From Manihot esculenta (taxonomy: Eukaryota; Streptophyta; Magnoliopsida; Malpighiales; Euphorbiaceae): a DNA stretch of 64,000 nucleotides. The notes below the pieces were generated by a model, which had not been told where the DNA came from, made no database searches, and worked only from the letters and a program-made list of their open reading frames with translations. The DNA is taken from contig NC_035169.2 of assembly GCF_001659605.2 (NCBI RefSeq), positions 11,331,573 through 11,395,572 on the forward strand. Reading direction: 5' to 3'. A program made the translations under genes and the position numbers. Positions 11,589 through 23,156 of this stretch are shown here, piece by piece (the first letter of the stretch is position 1; every line of letters starts with the position of its first letter).

Positions 11589-12392
11589 GGTAAAACTGAT
11601 CTTTTTTTTTTTTTACAAAAAGCCCTAGACTTTGAGGTTTTTCAGTCGTTTAATTTGACCTACAATGTTTTCAGATCCGAGCTGCGGGTTTCTGATTTTC
11701 TTTTGTTTGTGAGTCGTTTCTGTATTTGAAGGTAGGAATTATACTTTTGTAAAAGGAAGGTTATTTTAATTCTTTTTTCCCCTCTTCATTTATGTTAGTT
11801 GATAGTGATTCGGGTTTTTGTTTCATTTCTTAATCTGTTTTGTTTTAATGAGATCTGAGATGAGTTTTAAGATTCTTTTTTTTTTAAGAATTTTCTGGTG
11901 GATTTTGGTATTAGCTTTTGGTGGGTTGTTTTTAGCTTGTAGTAATGTGCTGAATATGTTAGAGTTAAACTTAATTTAGAAGTTGGTTTTGGAAAGAGTA
12001 TTTGCGAGTATGTGAAGCGAAGTACAGTATATGGCTTTGTGGATTTTTTTGTCTTTCTAATTATTCTGGTCTTTGGAATAATATAGTTGATACTAGTTGT
12101 TTTTGTGCTGCTGGTTCTAATGGTTGTTTTATTCTCTGTCCTACAAAACCATTCTTGGCTTTTGCTTCCTCTGCACAGCAGATTGAATATTATAAACCGA
12201 CTGATGAACAACATCATTGTTTCAGAATCAATGATGTGTTATTGTAGATATTATAAACCAACAAAATATTAGCCGTTGAAGGCTAAACTGTTAACAAACC
12301 ATGTTTATCTATGTCCATCCCTCATGTCATACAAAGTCGGTGCCTGAGAAATATATGAGCAACTGAACAATGACATAATCAAGCTAGATAAC

Positions 12393-12567
12393 ATGTAGGT
12401 ATTTTATGTTTTGGATTCAGGTTCAGATATTTGACCTGTTTACTCCCCATCTATTGAATTTCAAAAAAAAAAAATCAGTTGGTTTTGGAGAGTATGCAGG
12501 TGGTAGTAATCAAATTTGGGATGGTTTGAACAGTGAAAGGTTAATTATTTTTTGCAAAGCTTCAATG
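12393..12567 (+). repeat. Copy 2 of the 175-bp segment (in 5'UTR intron)
   Basis: This is the partner of 2271-2445, in the same orientation about 10.1 kb away. It carries an extra stretch of roughly 13 bases after GATTCAGG. It lies wholly within the putative 5'UTR intron of the DUF4602 gene. Confidence 0.8.
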
Positions 12568-12882
12568 AGTTTAAAATGTATAAAAGGAGGTAACATAGGA
12601 TTTTTATTTGTTTGGTATGAGGTCTGAAACTTATATCTAAACCTTCTGAAATTGGGTTGTTTATGGTTGATATTTGTGATTTTTTTGTGGGTAATCATTG
12701 GAGATTCTGGTGGAAGATAAGATGACTGATTTGCAATTTTGCTTTTTGTACTTTATGTTTTTCTCTTCCTCCAGTTTATTTGGGTTTTTGATGTATCTAT
12801 ATATGCAGGTATTTAGTTAGGACTTACACTGTTAGTTTTTCTTTGTAGTTGAAGTAACTGGAACCTAAATAAGGCAAAGAAA

Positions 12883-13988
12883 ATGAAGAAGAGAAACCAA
12901 ACAAGTGATGCTATGGATAGCAAGGACCGTAATTGGGACTTCAAAAAGATTATGAAAGACATTGAGTTTTTGGGTATTTATCTGTTTTCTCTAATCTTAT
13001 CTTTTTAACTACTGCATAGTAAATGTTTAATGGCTGATATTAACAAATGGAAATTACATTTCAGGGAGTTCTCTAGTTGTAAGCATAGTTGATTAACAAG
13101 TCACATTGGAATGAGTCTCCCTTCTGAACAATTCTTAAAAAAACAAGTTGATGGAGATCAATAATAATAATGAATAATGATAATAAAGCTCCACTCCCAA
13201 CAATCAGGAATTGGAGTGCAGAAATATATATTTGACTTGCATTTGATGAAGATCCATAGTGAATGATAGTAGGATGGGCCGGATGTTATCAAGAAGTCGG
13301 AGCATTGAGATTGATAATAGTAAGCTTTTATCCAGCATTCTTTAACTTTGATACTTTCCATCCAGATGCCTCACATATGACATGGAAAGAGAGGAAAGAC
13401 TTGGAGAACCAGAAAGTAGTGTCTCTCGGGGGCAAGGTAAGATCTGTGTATCTGGCAAGACACACACCTGAAATGTTTTCAATTACCAAGGTGAGGTTTC
13501 TGCCTTGAAAGCTATCTAAATATTTCTATTCTATTTGTGTCTTCAACACAGCCTCCAAAGAAACAAAGGCTGCCTTTAAGTGTAGCACGTGTGCAAATGA
13601 AGAAACAAAAGGAAAGAGAGGAGAAAATGCTTCAAGAGGTAATTCATTTTTTTGAAATTGCTAATTCATTTGACTGCACAAGCCCTTTCATTATTATGAT
13701 GAATGTGCTAATAGTTCTATATTATAGAATATGATTCTTGGACGCTTTGGAGGTAAGCTTGGTGGTGGGGCTAAAAGATCAGTAGAAAAGCGCAAACCCG
13801 AGAATGGGGTGCTGAGATCAAGCGATGGTTATTTCAGAAATGGTGTACTTGATGTGAAGCATATGTTAAACCCAGCCCCATCAAAAAATAATGATTCTGG
13901 TAACCACATGGTTGGTAAAGGGAAGAAGAAGGAGAGTGGAAAGAAGAATCGAGGAAAGAAGAAAGGTGGTGGTAGAAAGCGCCATTGA
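12883..13988 (+). CDS. DUF4602 family protein, 4 coding exons
   Basis: Coding exons are 12883-12973, 13366-13436, 13552-13638 and 13728-13988; together they give 510 nt, 169 residues plus stop, with all junctions GT-AG and in frame. The product runs from MKKRNQTSDAMDSKDRNWDF through SHMTWKERKDLENQKVVSLG, PPKKQRLPLSVARVQMKKQK and MILGRFGGKLGGG to a Lys/Gly/Arg-rich tail ending GGGRKRH. The SHMTWKERK, PPKKQRLP and ILGRFGG blocks are the DUF4602 signature as I remember it; relatives (human C1orf131) are nucleolar and linked to small-subunit processome assembly. A role in ribosome biogenesis is inferred from family and the basic nuclear-type tail. The ATG follows a stop-containing 5'UTR. The 3'UTR probably ends near 14160. 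Confidence 0.8.
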
Positions 13989-14160
13989 ACACACATGATT
14001 GTAATCTTTGCCTACAGGACGAGTAGAATCTTCAACTGCTGGATCCCAAATGACGCCGAGAAGGATACTCGTTTTTGCCTATGCTCTTCAGTTTTTGCTC
14101 ATTCTTACTTGCAGTTCCTAAGTAGTTAAGTTATATGACTCCTTGTTTTCCTTTAAAAAA

Positions 14161-14942
14161 AAAAATATGGAATTTTTAGAGTAACTCAACACACAAAGAT
14201 ACTGCATTAGTAGCTGTAAACAATTGGATCTTACGGCCGGAACGAGCCAATTTATTCAGTAAGAACAGTGATGCAATTCAATCCCATTACTTCAAGGTGT
14301 GCTTGCTTACTGCATTGCAGGGGGATGATTTTAATTGTATACAGAGAAAAGAGAGGTATTTCCAAAGAGAAAATGAAATTGAACAAAAATTGTGAAGGCT
14401 TGAATTCAATTAATAACTTAAAAAATTACATATTATACCTTTAAACGTGTAAAATCATTTTAATACCTTTAAAAAATTTATTATTTAGTTTACACAGTTT
14501 AATAAAATTAATTATTTAATTTATATATTTTTCTTTATCTATTTAAATGGTTGTTATTTGTAAAATAATTAAAATATCTTTGTTTTTAATCAGTTTTATA
14601 ATTTTAAAATCATAATTATTTAATCATTACAATAAATAAAAATATCAAATAATAAGCAGTTTGAAAAAATAAAAATATTTTAATATATTTTTAAAAATCT
14701 AAAAATTAAATAATAATTTTCTAATAATATTAATAACAAAATCTTAGACTACCTATTAGGGTTTTTGGAATTTGGGCTCCAAAAATCAATTGAAACCAGC
14801 CCAGTGTAAAAACCCAAAACTTAAAACCCAAGTAAAGGCTTAAACCCTAGCTTTGTTGCTGTGCTGCTTTCTTCTCTTCCATGTATAGTAATGTAGATCA
14901 GAATTCAGAAGAAGAAAAGCACCCATAGATTTGAACTCGTTA
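14161..14942. other. Intergenic region and PPR gene 5' flank
   Basis: AT-rich sequence between the DUF4602 3' end and the PPR start. The last 180 bp are richer in C and contain AACCCAAAACTTAAAACCC and AAACCCTAGC telo-box-like motifs, common upstream of plant translation and organelle-biogenesis genes. No clear TATA box was picked. Confidence 0.4.
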
Positions 14943-17222
14943 ATGTCCTCACTAATGGCTTCTTTAACCCTCTCTAAAATTTACAAAGCTCGGCTTTATC
15001 CTATTATCCCCAGACTTTCACTCCCATATTTCATCAGTCCCTTCCATTTCTGCACTTTAACCCAAGATCCAGTCTCCACAGTCACAGAAATCCCGCCACC
15101 TAGCTCACAACACCAGTACGAAAACGAGTCTCTAAATGGGGCTCCGGAGAATCAAAAGCAGCAGCGGATCATGCGAGGTAAGCGTCCGAACCCAGAAAAA
15201 TTAGAGGATATAATATGCAGAATGATGGCTAGTCGGGCTTGGACGACCCGGTTGCAGAACTCGATCCGGGATTTGGTCCCCGAGTTTGACCACTCTTTAG
15301 TCTATAATGTTCTGCACGGTGCTCGCAACTCTGAGCATGCACTCCAGTTCTTTAGGTGGGTTGAACGGGCTGGGTTTTTCCAACACGACCGTGAGACCCA
15401 TATGAAGATTATTGAGATTTTGGGTCGAGCTGCGAAGCTTAATCACGCTCGTTGTATTCTATTGGATATGCCAAAGAAGGGTGTTCAGTGGGATGAGGAT
15501 ATGTTCGTAGTGCTAATTGAGAGTTATGGTAAGGCTGGGATAGTTCAAGAAGCTGTTAAGATATTTCAGAAAATGGCTGAATTGGGTGTGGAAAGGTCAA
15601 TTAAGAGTTATGATGCTTTGTTTAAGGTGATTTTGAGAAGAGGGAGGTATATGATGGCTAAGAGGTTTTTTAATAAGATGTTGAGTGAAGGGATTGAGCC
15701 GACTAGGCATACTTATAACATTATGCTTTGGGGTTTCTTCTTGTCATTGAGGTTTGAAACAGCCATGAGGTTTTATGAGGACATGAAGAGTAGAGGGATA
15801 TCCCCTGATGTGGTTACGTATAATACAATGATCAATGGGTATTTTAGATTTAGAAAGATGGAGGAGGCAGAGAAGGTGTTTGTGGAGATGAAGGGGAAGA
15901 ACATAGCTCCTACAGTTATTAGTTATACAACTATGATTAAAGGGTATGTGGCCGTAGATAGAGTGGATGACGGGCTGAGGTTGCTTGAGGAGATGAAGTC
16001 ATTTGGTATCAATCCTAATGCTCAAACTTATTCGACTTTGTTGCCAGGGCTTTGTTCTGCTGGGAAAATGACAGAAGCTAAAGAGATTTTGAAGGAGATG
16101 GTGGCGAGGCATCTTGCTCCGAAGGATAATTCCATATTTATGAGTTTGTTGTCTAGCCAGTGCAAGGCTGGAGATTTGAGAGCTGCTGAGGATGTGCTAA
16201 AGGCAATGATACGATTGAGCATACCAACGGAGGCTGGCCATTATGGTGTCTTGATAGAAAATTTCTGTAAGGCTGAGGAGTATGATAGGGCGATGAAGTT
16301 GTTGGATAAACTTATTGAGAAGGAAATTATTTTGAGGCCACAGAGTAATATGGAAATGGAGTCCAGTGCTTATAACTCTATGATTCAGTATCTTTGCAGT
16401 CATGGGCAAACAGGAAAAGCAGAAATTTTTTTCCGGCAGTTGATGAAAAAGGGCGTTCAGGATCCAAATGCCTTTAATAATTTGATCCGTGGGCATTCAA
16501 AAGAAGGGTGTCCTGATTCTGCTTTTGAAATTATGAAGATCATGGGTAGGAGAGGGGTTCCTCGAGATGCAGATGCTTACATGTTGCTGATTGAGAGCTA
16601 CCTTAGGAAAGGTGAGCCTGCTGATGCGAAAACAGCTTTGGATGCAATGATCGACGAAGGGCATGTCCCAGATTCATCAGTATTCAGGTCAGTGATGGAG
16701 AGTCTGTTTGAGGATGGGAGGGTTCAAACTGCTAGCCGAGTTATGAAGAGTATGGTGGATAAGGGAGTGAAGGAGAATACAGACTTGGTACCTAAGATTT
16801 TGGAAGCTCTCCTCACGAGAGGGCATGTTGAGGAAGCCCTTGGACGAATTGAGCTACTAATGCATAGTGGGTATCATGTCAATTTTGATGATCTTCTGTC
16901 TGTTCTTAGTGAGAAAGGCAAGACTATTGCTGCTCTTAAGTTATTAGACTTTGCATTGGAGAGGGACTTTAACGTAGACTTTAAAAGCTATGATAAAGTG
17001 TTGGATGCTCTCTTAGCTTCAGGGAAGACTCTTAATGCATATTCAATACTGTGTAAAATCACGGAGAAAGGAGGTGTCACAGATTGGAGTAGCTGTGAGG
17101 ATTTGATTAAGAGTCTTAATCAGGAGGGTAACACAAAGCAGGCTGATATTCTCTCAAGAATGATAAAGGGAGGGGAGAAATCTCGTGAAAACAAGAAAGG
17201 AAAGAAACAGGCTGCTGTTTAA
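14943..17222 (+). CDS. P-class pentatricopeptide repeat protein, organelle-targeted
   Basis: An intronless 759-residue protein. I start at the first ATG (14943); another at 14955 has a G at +4 and could be used instead. The first 40 residues are rich in Ser, Leu and Arg with few acidic residues, as in an organelle transit peptide. Degenerate 35-residue PPR motifs run from about residue 120 to 660, for example VTYNTMINGYFRFRKMEEAE and QTYSTLLPGLCSAGKMTEAK. There is no E or DYW extension, so it is P class. Such proteins bind organelle RNAs site-specifically to stabilise, process or activate them. Length, intronless structure and its position beside a CP29 gene resemble Arabidopsis At2g37230 (757 aa, from memory). 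The basic tail KKGKKQAAV is unusual for a PPR. The RNA target is unknown. Confidence 0.9.
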   Translation: MSSLMASLTLSKIYKARLYPIIPRLSLPYFISPFHFCTLTQDPVSTVTEIPPPSSQHQYENESLNGAPENQKQQRIMRGKRPNPEKLEDIICRMMASRAWTTRLQNSIRDLVPEFDHSLVYNVLHGARNSEHALQFFRWVERAGFFQHDRETHMKIIEILGRAAKLNHARCILLDMPKKGVQWDEDMFVVLIESYGKAGIVQEAVKIFQKMAELGVERSIKSYDALFKVILRRGRYMMAKRFFNKMLSEGIEPTRHTYNIMLWGFFLSLRFETAMRFYEDMKSRGISPDVVTYNTMINGYFRFRKMEEAEKVFVEMKGKNIAPTVISYTTMIKGYVAVDRVDDGLRLLEEMKSFGINPNAQTYSTLLPGLCSAGKMTEAKEILKEMVARHLAPKDNSIFMSLLSSQCKAGDLRAAEDVLKAMIRLSIPTEAGHYGVLIENFCKAEEYDRAMKLLDKLIEKEIILRPQSNMEMESSAYNSMIQYLCSHGQTGKAEIFFRQLMKKGVQDPNAFNNLIRGHSKEGCPDSAFEIMKIMGRRGVPRDADAYMLLIESYLRKGEPADAKTALDAMIDEGHVPDSSVFRSVMESLFEDGRVQTASRVMKSMVDKGVKENTDLVPKILEALLTRGHVEEALGRIELLMHSGYHVNFDDLLSVLSEKGKTIAALKLLDFALERDFNVDFKSYDKVLDALLASGKTLNAYSILCKITEKGGVTDWSSCEDLIKSLNQEGNTKQADILSRMIKGGEKSRENKKGKKQAAV

Positions 17223-18754
17223 TTGCAGTGCTTTTAATTTTTCGTTGGTTTAATGGTTAGGATACAGTTCAACGTTCCATGGAAAATTGTTACTCATTTC
17301 ATTGAGTATAATAAGTTTTTGAGGAAGCAATGTAAAATTGTTCTGTTTAATCATTTTGAAGATAAGGTGTTGTTCCTTCAAACGGGAAACATTTTTCATG
17401 TTGAATTATTTCGAAGAGTTGAATTAGACAGGATGTTCTCAACTTTTAGATGGTTCTAATACTTGAGAATTGCAGAGGATGGATTGTTTCTGATCTTATT
17501 TGTTGCTAATGTCATCCTTGAAATTATTTCTTTGTGCACATTGTGATCTTTATATAATTGCTTTAATCTAGTTTCCAACTCCAAAATCAGAATCAAATGT
17601 TATAATGGGATAGCTGGCTGCTGCCAAGCTCTGGAAACTAATAAAATATTTTACTCCCTCAAAGCTAGTGCTTCTTGTGATACTGATGTTGCTCATATTA
17701 CAGGTAAGCTACATTTTATACATGTTGCTAAGCTTCCTTCATCTATATGTAGTATAAGCTCTATTTCCCATGGCTAATTTCATTTCTATTATCAATTATC
17801 TGAAGGTACATGATCTTTCACTGCAAGAAACCATTTTTTTTTTCTGGCAGTCGTGCTATAGATATGCCGAGTCCTCTTTAGGAGTAGGCTAGAACCAGAA
17901 GTAACTCATTGGTGGTGGGTGCTGGATAGTGTAATATGGATATGCTGATATCCAGCTCAAAATTTTTCCTGTATAGATATTTTGTGTAGTGCGTATTTTT
18001 TCTTTTTTCCTTTTTTTTTTGCCCTTGAATAATAATGTAATTTTACTTGTATATATATTTTATTCCATGGCCAAGAAATGGTTGCGGAGTTCTCTTCTCA
18101 AGTATAAGAAGGGCTTTTTCTGTGTGGGTAAATATCTATGGTGGTTTTGGCCTGTGGCTTTTTTGGACGATAATCTGATAGTTTGCATCTTATCATCCCG
18201 GGCTTTCCAAGTTGGCAAGTTCTACCCTTCCTTTCAAAAAAAAAAAAAACCTTCCGTGGAAATTGGTAAAGCAAGAAATAGCTGCCTGGTGAACTTGATT
18301 CCATAGTCTTTGGGAGCAATTTAAACACAATATTCATAGGAGCTTTTTTTTAAAAAAAAAAAAAAAAATTAATATTCATAAAAACTATTCAAATTTGAAC
18401 CGTAATCAATGTGGGTATCCATTTTAATTGAATAGTTGGGATCCAGAGCCAATCTAATCTCATTTAACAACCTCTTAATTTGAGAATTATGCTGCATATT
18501 ATAATTTTTTCAAAAAAAAATCATGATTTCCCATATTTTGAATATCACTTTTGTATTTCTAAATTTAAAACATAATTTTCAAATGATTGTTTGACCTGTA
18601 ATATTAATTGCATAACAGCAAATATTATTATCCCTATAGAAAATTCACAATAAGTTGAGGTGATTAATCATTCCAAATCATAGCTGGCTAATTTGCAAAA
18701 TATCTTTTAGATATAACATGTTTACCCAAACATGCCCTTACGGCCATATCCCCT
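17223..18754. other. PPR 3' flank and intergenic DNA
   Basis: The PPR 3'UTR likely occupies the first few hundred bases. Beyond that I see T-runs, A-runs (near 18237 and 18352) and AT-rich DNA without protein or RNA features I can support. Confidence 0.5.
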
Positions 18755-18762
18755 TTATAAAC
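18755..18762 (+). promoter_or_regulatory. TATA box of the CP29 gene
   Basis: TTTATAAA lies about 85 bp upstream of the ATG in a C/T-rich context (CCCCTTTATAAACCC). The spacing suggests transcription starts near 18785-18795 with a short leader of about 55 nt. Confidence 0.55.
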
Positions 18763-18843
18763 CCTTGTCTTCCTAAAAAATCTTATCCTTCCTAACTCGC
18801 CCCCTCTCTTTATCCTTACCAGTTCAGTGTTAAGAGGATAGCC

Positions 18844-21028
18844 ATGGCGACCGCTTCAGCCTCCTCTCTGGTTCTTCCTTCTCTGGGTCCTAAAACTCTA
18901 TCCCCCTGCAACCCCAACACACCCACTTCTCTCTTTTTTGTCTCTCCTTCCTCTTCTCTTAGGCTTCACGCCAAGCCCATTTCAATTCCCCCTTCAATTT
19001 TTCATTCCTTGGGAGCTCTCCGACAACCCTTTTCCTCTCGCTTCGTTCCCAACGTCGCTGTTTCTTCCGAGTTCGGACAAGAAGAGGAGGTCGCTAGCGA
19101 CGGACATGATGCCGCTCTCTCTCCCGACCTCAAATTGTTTGTGGGTAATCTTCCCTTCAGCGTTGACAGTTCTCAGCTTGCTGGCTTGTTTGAAAGCGCT
19201 GGAAATGTTGAGATGGTTGAGGTATTCTTGGCCTTTTTTCTGTAATTTACTCTTGTAGTACCTGTTTATAATTTGCATTCTGAAAGCATCTCTTTCCCCC
19301 TTCTTTTACTATTGAAACAAACTTTGAGATGCTGAGGTCCTTTTCTGTTTTTCGTTTTGGATAGGTGATATATGACAAAGTAACTGGGAGAAGCAGAGGA
19401 TTTGGATTTGTGACTATGTCAACTATTGAGGAAGTTGAAGCAGCTGTCCAACAGTTCAATGGCTATGTAAGTTGAATCGTGCCTTCCTTATGTTTTGTGA
19501 ACATCACTTGGTAATGTGTTGCATCTATGTCTGTATGTGTCTCAGAATGGATTGGTGAAAAGGTTTTAAGACTACTTGCTTTTTGATTGAGACTCTTTCC
19601 CTAATTGTTGAAATCAAAAGTACTATTTTGGCGAATGAAAGCTTAGTTTTAGGTGGGGCTGAAATTCACTGGAGTTTACTTATGCTTTGTCTGGATTTGG
19701 GGGAATTGGTGAGAAAAGAAAAGAAAATCCAATTTTTTAAAATTCTCTTGGAGAAGAGAAGAGAAGTTGTATTTCTTTTCCCCTTAAAATGAGCCCAAAA
19801 CCTTTGGTGGGAAATGGAGAGAAGTGGAGAGAATTAAAGATTATTTGTGTTGAAAATCACTTGGTGGGAAATGGTGACAAAATGGAGAGAATTAAGATTA
19901 TTTGTGTTAAAAATCCTTTAATGTCCCTTTAGTTTAAAGTTTCTCTTCTTAAAATTGTAAGGGGATAGTAGTCATTTTTCATCTTTTCTTTAAAGAGAAA
20001 TTATATTTATCTTCTCTTCTAAAAAACCTATTCAAACAATGAGAAGGAAGTTAAATTTCTATTTTTTTCTTTTCTCTTTATTTCTCCTTCTTAGTTTCTC
20101 CTCATTTCCCCCATACAATTAAGGATCCAAACAAAGGGTTAGTGGAGAATAAATGTGCCTCTCTGTCCTACCTGTGTGATAGATTATATTCTGTGTTTAA
20201 GGTTAATGCATCTGAGCAAGTATTTTTTACAATTGCAGGAACTTGAGGGTAGGGCATTGAGGGTGAATTCTGGACCTCCTCCTCAGAGGGAAGCTTCTTT
20301 TTCTAGAGGTCCACGAGGTGGTGACACCTTTGATTCTGCCAACCGGTTGTATGTTGGCAACCTTTCTTGGAGTGTTGATAGCATGGCACTCGAGTCCTTC
20401 TTCAGTGAGCAAGGGAAGGTTCTGGATGCTAAGGTGGTTTATGACAGAGAGAGTGGTAGATCAAGGGGATTTGGTTTTGTTACTTACAGTTCAGCTGAGG
20501 AGGTTGAAAATGCCATCGAGTCCTTGAATGGCACTGTAAGTTTATTTTTCTCTTTTTTGTGATGATATATTTATTGTTCAAATAATCTTCAGGTTGCTGC
20601 CTTGTGCTGAATCTGATATGCTCATAGTTTTGAACCAGGCTTTCTATGTTGATACTAAATAATGTTATAGTTATGCATTTTCTTGTATTGTTGACTTCAT
20701 GTTGATTTGCATCCAATTCTAGTTAGTAGGTTTCTACATTAGAATTTTTGCAAGAGCTTTCTAATATGTGTTTCATCTAGCTGGCTCACTGAATGATACA
20801 TGATGTTTGTTTACATCCCATTTTGAAGTTAAATATTTCATACATTAGTCATGATGAAACTATTCTTAACAGGAACCTGATGCTTAATTATGTCATTTGT
20901 CAATGTGCTTCTAATTATAAATAGCTGCAGGTTGATCTGTACTTTGTGAAATTTGTTTGGTGCAGGAATTGGATGGCAGAGCAATTCGCGTCTCTGTTGC
21001 GGAAGCCAGGCCAAGGCGTCAATTTTGA
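18844..21028 (+). CDS. CP29: Chloroplast RNA-binding protein, CP29 type (two RRMs)
   Basis: Exons are 18844-19221, 19365-19466, 20239-20535 and 20966-21028, all GT-AG and phase 0, giving 840 nt and 279 residues. Residues 1 to about 65 form a Ser/Pro-rich plastid transit peptide ([15 protein letters not shown]). A short acidic region (about 79-90) precedes RRM1 with RNP2 LFVGNL (98-103) and RNP1 RGFGFVTM (137-144). A short Gly/Arg linker leads to RRM2 with RNP2 LYVGNL (197-202) and RNP1 RGFGFVTY (236-243), and the protein ends EARPRRQF. These cpRNPs bind plastid mRNAs in the stroma and affect their stability, editing and splicing. The very short linker favours CP29 over CP31. It lies 1.6 kb after the PPR gene, as in Arabidopsis At2g37220/At2g37230. 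Intron 2 contains a MITE. Confidence 0.92.
19679..20138. mobile_element. MITE in CP29 intron 2 (PIF/Harbinger-like)
   Basis: An approximately 460-bp non-coding element whose ends are inverted repeats: left CTTTGTCTGGATTTGGGGGA, right ending TCCAAACAAAGGG, whose complement begins CCCTTTGTTTGGAT. Both ends are flanked by TTA (19676-19678 and 20139-20141), the usual Harbinger target-site duplication. Further in, GAGAAAAGAAAAGAAA pairs with TTTCTTTTCTC. The middle holds two copies of a roughly 58-bp unit beginning GGTGGGAAATGG. The gene's exons and splice sites are unaffected. Confidence 0.6.
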
Positions 21029-21660
21029 GTGCAATACTTTTCCTGTATTCTCGGTGAACAGATGCTGCAGGTGCCTTATCTTTTTGAAATATATGCGTGT
21101 GCATGAACAAAATGATTATCTAAACTTAATAATGTCTGATCCATCTTCTAGCTCCCAGCTAGTTGTTTTTTTTTTCTTTTGATTCTGATGAGACCATTGA
21201 GTGTTACGTCTATAGACACAAGTACTTTCAACCTAAAACCTCAAATTTCTGTGACAGGGACTTGGAAGATGAGCAACTGCAATCTGTGGCTGCATGGGTG
21301 TTCTTGAAACATACGCCAAATGATCCTTGTTCCTAAATTGCTTCTACAAATGACAGCCATGTGTGTCTTAGATGCATGCATTTAGATGAACAAGAGCCCT
21401 GCATTGAAACTTCTTGATGTATGTTTTGGGTGCCAGTACCATAAGAATTATCATTTTAGGACTATTTATAGATTTAATGTATCCGTTATTGAGCTTGGCT
21501 TTACCATATGTGGTGTGCAAGAACATCTTTTCATTAAAAATTCTCCTCTCGCAGGAGGAGGTTCTACCTTTTCAAAGTCTACAACTTGCAAGGACACTCC
21601 TTAGTTGTGTATTGTAGCCATTGATTATGATGGATTCTATATAGATTTCAGGCTTAAACC
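21029..21660 (+). other. CP29 3'UTR and flank
   Basis: Non-coding sequence after the stop. The cDNA-like stretch 21029-21610 has no supported reading frame, and the transcript could be alternatively spliced because CAG-type acceptors are present. The poly(A) site is not defined. Confidence 0.4.
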
Positions 21661-22233
21661 CATTACAGTAATGATATAGGCTTCAAACATGGATCAAGAT
21701 AATCTCCCAAAAATATAAAACCAGCCCAATGCCCATAACCCATTACATCCAAAATCCGAATCTATAAGGTGACTCTGTAAGATCTTTCTTCACCACCTGT
21801 TTGATCACCAGCCATCAGGAACCAACTGCAGGCGACCTTTAGAAGCCAACAGTGAAGCAAATCCATAGCAAATCATAGATCCAGTAAGAAAAAATTACAC
21901 ATGCAAGCACTAAAACTACACTATTGCACTACAACTCAGAAGGGAACCACAGCCGTAGTTAGAAAAAGTGGCACTTCACCATTAGAACCAAAAGATTAAC
22001 CAACAAACTTAAAAATAAGAAGCCCACTTCAAAGGCTGCTCCAAGTCACTGGTGTTGCAGTTGGAGCCAAATAAACGAAGTCGCCAAGCCTGATATTGTT
22101 ACACGTGAGCCTAAGCCAAGGTAGGTTGAGATCTAAAACATCCAAGATAGAAACCATAGACAGTCATCAAACTTGAGAGGGTAGTAGACAAAACTCCTTT
22201 TACAAGTCTATGTTAAGGGTGATCATGAAAGAA
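21661..22233 (-). other. Unclassified repeat-like segment
   Basis: Sequence of intermediate GC content and no strong open frame. On the minus strand it reads as T/G-rich text with TGGGCATTGGGCTGG, reminiscent of plant LINE 3'UTRs, but I cannot assign it. Confidence 0.25.
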
Positions 22234-22575
22234 TGAAGGTTTAATAATGGAAAACACAGAATATAGGCTAAAATTTTATATAAACAGAGAATTATTGAAA
22301 GTGAAAAAAGAGAAAATTGTTGTAAAGGCACTATTTTTCATTTATAAGAATCCTATACATTTATAGTGATCAACTGAACTGAAAACAAAAATTGACGCAA
22401 AAATGACGCCACAATATCAACAACTAAGTAGTGTTTGATAGCAAAAAAAAAAAATCTATAGATTCATTAAAGACTTGATCTAATATTATTTAGACTGAAA
22501 TTAAAATAATTAGGAAAAATAAATTAAAAAAACACATGACAAGCACATGAGTTTGAAGTAACAGAAGTAAAAAAC
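22234..22575 (-). repeat. 3' LTR of element A
   Basis: Matches 35804-36138 throughout with scattered substitutions and indels. Shared blocks include GGTTTAATAATGGAAAACAC and AAAAACACATGACAAGCAC. The inner boundary with the purine-rich tract (minus strand AAAAGCAAGGAG) is near 22575. Confidence 0.85.
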
Positions 22576-23151
22576 TGATACTCCTTGCTTTTGTTACTGC
22601 AAACTCCAATTTTCTGCCTTAGAAGCTCAAACTTGTTAATTGGGAGTGATTTTGTGAACAAGTCTGCTATTTGATCTTCAGTTTTGCAGTAAACCAGTGT
22701 TGCTCCTCCATTTTCTTGTATCTCTCTCAAGAAGAATAGTTTGATGTTGAAATGTTTTGTTTTTCCATGAAAGACTGGATTGTTAGAGATTGCAATTGCT
22801 GCTTGATTATTAATAAAAATCTCAAAACCACTTTTCTGCTCCATATTCGGATTACACAAAAGCTTTTTTATCCACAAAACTTAATTAACTGCTGTTGTTG
22901 TTGCAATAAACTCAGCTTCAACAGTAGATTGTGCAACAAGCTCTTGCTTCTTTGAGCACCAAGAGAAAAAACCTGAACCAAAACTGAAACAATAACCTGA
23001 TGTACTTTTCATGTCATCAATTGAGCCAGCCAAATCACTATCCGAGAATCCACATAGCTTGAAATCTTTACTTTTTTCAAATTTGACACCATAACTGATT
23101 GTACCTTTAATATATATTAACACTTCCTTTGCTGCAATTAAATGTAACTCA
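22524..23151 (-). pseudogene. Element A RNase H and pol C-terminus
   Basis: This is the last part of the Copia pol. Upstream piece: VLIYIKGT, CGFSDSDLAGS and KSTSGYCFSFGSGFFSWCSK (22881-23150). Downstream piece: NNQAAIAISNNPVFHGKTKH and DQIADLFTKSLP (22524-22877). The two are separated by a stop. Element B is inserted directly upstream (minus sense) of this segment; the coding sense resumes at 30986. Confidence 0.85.
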
Positions 23152-23156
23152 CTAGC

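Noticed and set aside
12002..12247. 81-codon frame in the DUF4602 5'UTR intron
   Set aside because: It lies in an intron, has no homologous motif, and overlaps a similar-length opposite-strand frame.
14931..14942. Start of the PPR frame at a TTG
   Set aside because: TTG is not a normal plant nuclear start; the first ATG at 14943 is four codons downstream and gives the expected length.
17989..18337. Overlapping frames (105 and 79 codons) between PPR and CP29
   Set aside because: They overlap on opposite strands, end in A-runs and show no motif; chance frames.
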